From the NCBI RefSeq assembly GCF_001746915.1, contig NZ_MJGC01000048.1, positions 26,081 through 90,080 on the forward strand: 64,000 nt of DNA, given 5' to 3'. The position numbers and the translations under genes are program-made. Source of the stretch: Desertifilum tharense IPPAS B-1220. Lineage in GTDB: Bacteria > Cyanobacteriota > Cyanobacteriia > Cyanobacteriales > Desertifilaceae. This document shows positions 60,979 through 64,000 of the stretch, in pieces. Within the stretch, counting starts at the first letter, position 1. Each line of letters starts with the position of its first letter. The notes beneath the pieces were generated by a model that was given only the letters and a program-made list of their open reading frames with translations, ran no database searches and had not been told where the DNA came from.

Positions 60979-62606
60979 GGCGCTAACCGATCTCCCACTC
61001 TACTTAAAAACTTCCGTCCCGACCGTTCGTAAACCGTCTCAATTTGATATTGTTGCTCTAGTTGCGCCCGCATGGGTTCCGCCGGATCGAGCAAAAACAC
61101 ATCGTAACCGGGGGGAATTTCCGGAACATTCGGTTCAATCGTTAAAAGATACTCAACGCGATCGTCCAAAGAATAGCTTAAAGAGAGGACATCGCCCACA
61201 GCCCCCCCAATATCAAACGATTGTTGCGTATAGGGGTCAGCATCGGCAATCACTAGCGGACGTTCGGCTTGATTAATAATACGCGCGATCGCCGGATTAT
61301 TGGCATTACTCGCCTTATTCCACCACCATCCCCCCGACTGAGACATCGCCCGACAGGATAGTAACCCACCCAGTAATAAACTAATCAATAGCACCTGTCC
61401 AACCACTTTCAGTCCCCTGGGGCGAACCTTCCCGGAGATCCAACTCGCCAGTAAAAACGCCACCGCCACCTCAATAGCAAGATACGCCGGAATTGAATAG
61501 CGAGGAACCACCGAACGCCGTCCCCCAACCAACAAATCGGGTAAAATTAGTGCTAGGGCATTTACCCCCGCCCAACAATAGACCAGCAGCCAAACCCGCG
61601 TCTCGGTATGGCGAACCAGCCAATAGAAAGCCGCGATCGCGATCGCCACTGTTGCCACAATTAAAACCGGATGGTTGAGATCGATTCCCCGAAAATCCCC
61701 ATCCAAAAATAGCCGACTAATATTGGTTCCCCACCGCTGCACCAACACGCTGAAGGTAATTTTAGACGCCAAATCTTCCTGCGCCCCCGTATGGGCTGTC
61801 ACCTGCTGCACCCGCGCAAAGTTAGTCAAAATCAGCACTATCCAAGGCAAAAAGGCGATAACGCTGGCGATCCCGGCTAACAGGAAGTTTCTCAGAGTTG
61901 TAGTCCAGCGAAACCGTTCCATCAATAAGACATAAAGACCTTGAGCGATCGCCACCAACGCAGTAAACAAAAACGTATAGAACGCCGAAGCTAACGTCAG
62001 CGCATAGATTGCCCAAGACGCGATCGCATTCGTCCGCATTGCCCGTAACAGCGCCGCATGGGAGAGTAAAATAGTCACAATCCACAAGCTATACTGGCGG
62101 GCTTCTTGGGCATAGAGGACATGAAGCGGCGAAACTGCAATCAGGGCGATCGCGATCCATCCCACCATCGGCGCTGGAAACAACTCCCAACACAACCAAA
62201 ACGCCGCCGGAAATGCTAGTAAACTAAGAATTGCAGGCCAACTCCGCATCGCCTGCACCGAAGTTCCAAACACCTGCGCCCAAAACCGTGCCGATAGGTA
62301 ATAAAGCGGCGGGTGTTCTGGGTTCCCCGATAGCGCCCGCATCGTATCATCCAAACCGCGATCGGGACTCAAGCGCTGAAAGTTTTGCACCTGTTGTTGG
62401 CTAACAATTTGCCCGGTAAAAATCTCTTGAGTGACATCGGCAATAGTGTAGCCGGAAATTCGCATCGAGGTATAGGCTTCATCGCGCCAATAGACCTTAC
62501 GATCGATATTCACAAACCGGAAATAGACGCCCAACACTAACAGCGCGATCAGTAACAAACGCCACCCCAAGGGGGGAAGCCATCCCTGTGACTTAAATTG
62601 ACTCAT
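60975..62606 (-). CDS. GT39-family membrane glycosyltransferase
   Basis: 543 residues with about 11 membrane helices. Motifs: VYWRDEAYTSMRISGY (acidic catalytic DE in the first periplasmic loop), GNPEHPPLYYLSARFW, LYAQEARQYSLWIVTILLSH, VGGRRSVVPRYSIPAYLAIE. GT39-type enzymes use polyprenyl-phosphate sugars in the periplasm. It likely modifies the exported glycan outside. First gene of the leftward arm; overlaps the GT4 gene by four bases. The promoter should lie in 62607-62783, where no clear box is seen. Confidence 0.9.
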   Translation of the reverse strand: MSQFKSQGWLPPLGWRLLLIALLVLGVYFRFVNIDRKVYWRDEAYTSMRISGYTIADVTQEIFTGQIVSQQQVQNFQRLSPDRGLDDTMRALSGNPEHPPLYYLSARFWAQVFGTSVQAMRSWPAILSLLAFPAAFWLCWELFPAPMVGWIAIALIAVSPLHVLYAQEARQYSLWIVTILLSHAALLRAMRTNAIASWAIYALTLASAFYTFLFTALVAIAQGLYVLLMERFRWTTTLRNFLLAGIASVIAFLPWIVLILTNFARVQQVTAHTGAQEDLASKITFSVLVQRWGTNISRLFLDGDFRGIDLNHPVLIVATVAIAIAAFYWLVRHTETRVWLLVYCWAGVNALALILPDLLVGGRRSVVPRYSIPAYLAIEVAVAFLLASWISGKVRPRGLKVVGQVLLISLLLGGLLSCRAMSQSGGWWWNKASNANNPAIARIINQAERPLVIADADPYTQQSFDIGGAVGDVLSLSYSLDDRVEYLLTIEPNVPEIPPGYDVFLLDPAEPMRAQLEQQYQIETVYERSGRKFLSRVGDRLAP

Positions 62607-62783
62607 GGAGGAGGGAATGATGAGGGGAGGGGAGGAAATTCCTTCAGGATCTTAACCGATGAGATTGCTACGGTCAGGAACAGTTTAGAAATTAGATCAA
62701 ACACCCTATTGATTCAAGAACGCCTGCGGATCTAGCCCTCAAACCCTGGTTTAGCCGATCGTCACCCTTTGCCGATGGCTAGC

Positions 62784-63011
62784 TTACCAGTAAACGATCT
62801 CGATCCGTCCTAGTTTAACCTCATCAAAAATGCGATTGATTTGGCTGCGCTGTTCTGGCAGAGTCACCCGATCGGCTAACATCGCCGTCATTAACTGAAA
62901 ATATTGTTGGGGCGTAACTTGTTGACTCGCCAACGCTTGTTCAACAATCGCCATAATAGGGTTGTTTGAAGAAACCTCTCGCATTTTGTCGCTTCTGTTG
63001 GGCTGACCCAT
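62784..63011 (-). CDS. Small conserved protein, unknown function
   Basis: 75 residues at the longest. The conserved-looking core is MAIVEQALASQQVTPQQYFQ, MTAMLADRVTLPEQRSQINR and IFDEVKLGRIEIVYW; starts at 62984 or 62954 are also possible and no ribosome site decides. Helical, no cysteine, no membrane segment. Resembles short cyanobacterial proteins of unknown role that end in (I/V)xVxW. Divergent from gloB. Confidence 0.6.
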   Translation of the reverse strand: MGQPNRSDKMREVSSNNPIMAIVEQALASQQVTPQQYFQLMTAMLADRVTLPEQRSQINRIFDEVKLGRIEIVYW

Positions 63012-63109
63012 TCATCGGTTTGGGGCAAAGTTATCATAAAATTATGCCCTTAAATTTTTAAACATTGCGCTTCTGCCTTGATTTGCCCAAAGCATACGCT
63101 CAAAGTCCC

Positions 63110-63883
63110 ATGCAGATTATCCGTATTCCCGCCCTGTTTGATAACTACATTTTTCTATTGCACGATCCTCAGCAAAACATAGCCGCCGTTGTCGATCCAG
63201 CCGTCGCCGAACCCGTCTTACAACAACTCCAGCAACTCCAAGCCGAATTAGTTGCCATTTTTAACACCCATCATCACAGCGATCATATTGGGGGCAACCA
63301 CCAACTCCTGCAACGCTTCCCCAACCTGTGCGTGTATGGTGGAAAAGAAGATCGCGGTAGAATTCCCGGTCAACAAGTCTTTTTAGAAGAAGGCGATCGC
63401 GTTTCCTTTGCCAATCGTACCGCACAAGTCCTCTTCGTCCCCGGCCATACCCGCGCCCACATCGCCTACTACTTCCCCCCAGAACCCCCCACCCAACCGG
63501 GCGAACTCTTCTGCGGCGATACCCTATTTGCAGGCGGATGCGGCCGCTTATTTGAAGGTACTCCCGCCCAAATGGTAGATTCTCTAAATAAAATTCGCGC
63601 CCTTCCCGACTCCACGCGCATCTGGTGCGCCCACGAATATACCCTGAAGAATCTGCAATTTGCCCTAACTGTAGACGCAGAAAACCCCGATCTCAAAGAT
63701 CGCTTCATCCAAGTCAAGCAAATGCGCCGCCAAAACGAATCCACGATCCCCTCATTACTCGGCATCGAAAAGCAAACCAATCCATTTTTACGCTGGGATC
63801 GCCCCTCCCTCCAAGCCTCCACCCATTCGCAAGACGCCCTACAAACTTTCAGACGCCTGCGGGGGATGAAGGATCGGTTCTAG
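63110..63883 (+). CDS. gloB: Hydroxyacylglutathione hydrolase (glyoxalase II)
   Basis: 257 residues from ATG at 63110; a longer frame from 63065 is rejected because [20 protein letters not shown] is the normal family start. Metallo-beta-lactamase fold: metal motif [10 protein letters not shown] (53-62), [32 protein letters not shown], and [18 protein letters not shown]-terminal domain as usual. Hydrolyses S-lactoylglutathione to lactate and glutathione in methylglyoxal detoxification. Monocistronic. Confidence 0.93.
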   Translation: MQIIRIPALFDNYIFLLHDPQQNIAAVVDPAVAEPVLQQLQQLQAELVAIFNTHHHSDHIGGNHQLLQRFPNLCVYGGKEDRGRIPGQQVFLEEGDRVSFANRTAQVLFVPGHTRAHIAYYFPPEPPTQPGELFCGDTLFAGGCGRLFEGTPAQMVDSLNKIRALPDSTRIWCAHEYTLKNLQFALTVDAENPDLKDRFIQVKQMRRQNESTIPSLLGIEKQTNPFLRWDRPSLQASTHSQDALQTFRRLRGMKDRF

Positions 63884-63901
63884 CTGGAGACGGGGGAAGA
63901 A

Positions 63902-64000
63902 GGGAGTTGGGAGTTGGGAGTTAGGGGTTGGGGAAGAAGGGAGTTGGGAGTTGGGAGTTAGGGGTTGGGGAAGAAGGGAGTTGGGAATTGGGAGTTAGGG
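63902..64000. repeat. 37-bp higher-order tandem repeat running off the right edge
   Basis: Copies start at 63902, 63939 and 63976 (period 37 bp), each of three GGGAGTT heptamers, AGGGGTT and GGGGAAGAA; the third copy has one change and is cut by the window edge. It is the inverse of the unit at 53236-53314. Confidence 0.88.

Noticed and set aside
1..64000. Insertion sequences, prophage or integrase genes
   Set aside because: No transposase, integrase, capsid or terminase-like protein is visible in any frame; mobile-type DNA is limited to the small non-coding repeats.

Overview
This 64 kb window reads as a chromosomal segment of a filamentous-type cyanobacterium. The evidence is the very frequent HIP1 octamer GCGATCGC, the NDH-1 genes ndhF and ndhD, a Ycf30-type RbcR regulator, degenerate phycobilisome-like proteins, an SLH/OprB porin, cyanobacteriochrome-type GAF domains, heptamer tandem repeats, and many genes seen essentially only in cyanobacteria. 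I see no transposase, integrase, phage gene, rRNA, tRNA or CRISPR array. The species cannot be fixed from the sequence.

Layout. (1) 1-20 kb is a signalling and housekeeping stretch: the 3' part of a giant multidomain ATPase/GAF/PAS protein cut by the left edge, a membrane GTPase, a HAD phosphatase, a stand-alone DALR protein, a CRP-family regulator with an NtcA-like recognition helix, a large GAF/PAS histidine kinase, a membrane-anchored periplasmic-binding-like protein, MgtC, an SLH porin and a 4-Cys Ser/Thr kinase. (2) 20-33 kb is a photosynthesis block. rbcR is transcribed leftward. A rightward cluster follows: Roadblock-like protein, [2Fe-2S] ferredoxin, two phycobilisome-like proteins without the bilin cysteine, two V4R proteins, a small protein and a Ser/Thr kinase. 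It closely resembles the photosystem II assembly (slr0144-slr0152) cluster of Synechocystis. NnrU/Z-ISO-like, thioredoxin, ndhF and ndhD come next. (3) 33-43 kb holds two small unknown genes, a 1.1 kb non-coding interval rich in hairpins, a second sensor kinase whose GAF domain has the cysteine pair of DXCF cyanobacteriochromes, a membrane/winged-helix-like protein, a pentapeptide lipoprotein and the conserved ATP-grasp / alpha-E / transglutaminase trio. (4) 43-62.6 kb is a surface polysaccharide locus: a rightward arm (Wzm, Wzt with a C-terminal glycan-binding domain, a methyltransferase-sulfotransferase-coiled-coil fusion, a three-domain glycosyltransferase, a sulfotransferase and a methyltransferase) facing a leftward arm (GT39, two GT4, an ABC exporter with a histidine-kinase-like tail, two paralogous GT-A proteins, an NAD-sugar epimerase). 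(5) 62.8-64 kb has a small unknown gene, glyoxalase II and a tandem repeat running off the right edge.

How parts may work together. Region 2 joins carbon-fixation regulation (RbcR), photosystem II assembly and cyclic/respiratory electron transport (NDH-1). Region 4 looks like an ABC-exported glycan that is probably sulfated and methylated. There the methyltransferase-sulfotransferase-coiled-coil protein next to Wzt is a good candidate for a chain-terminating 'cap and ruler' protein, by analogy with WbdD/Wzt. The most interesting signals are that candidate terminator, the PSII-assembly-like cluster, the two candidate bilin-binding sensor kinases, the degenerate HisKA tail on an ABC exporter, the structured RNA-like region near 34.4 kb, and the mosaic heptamer repeats that touch start and stop codons.
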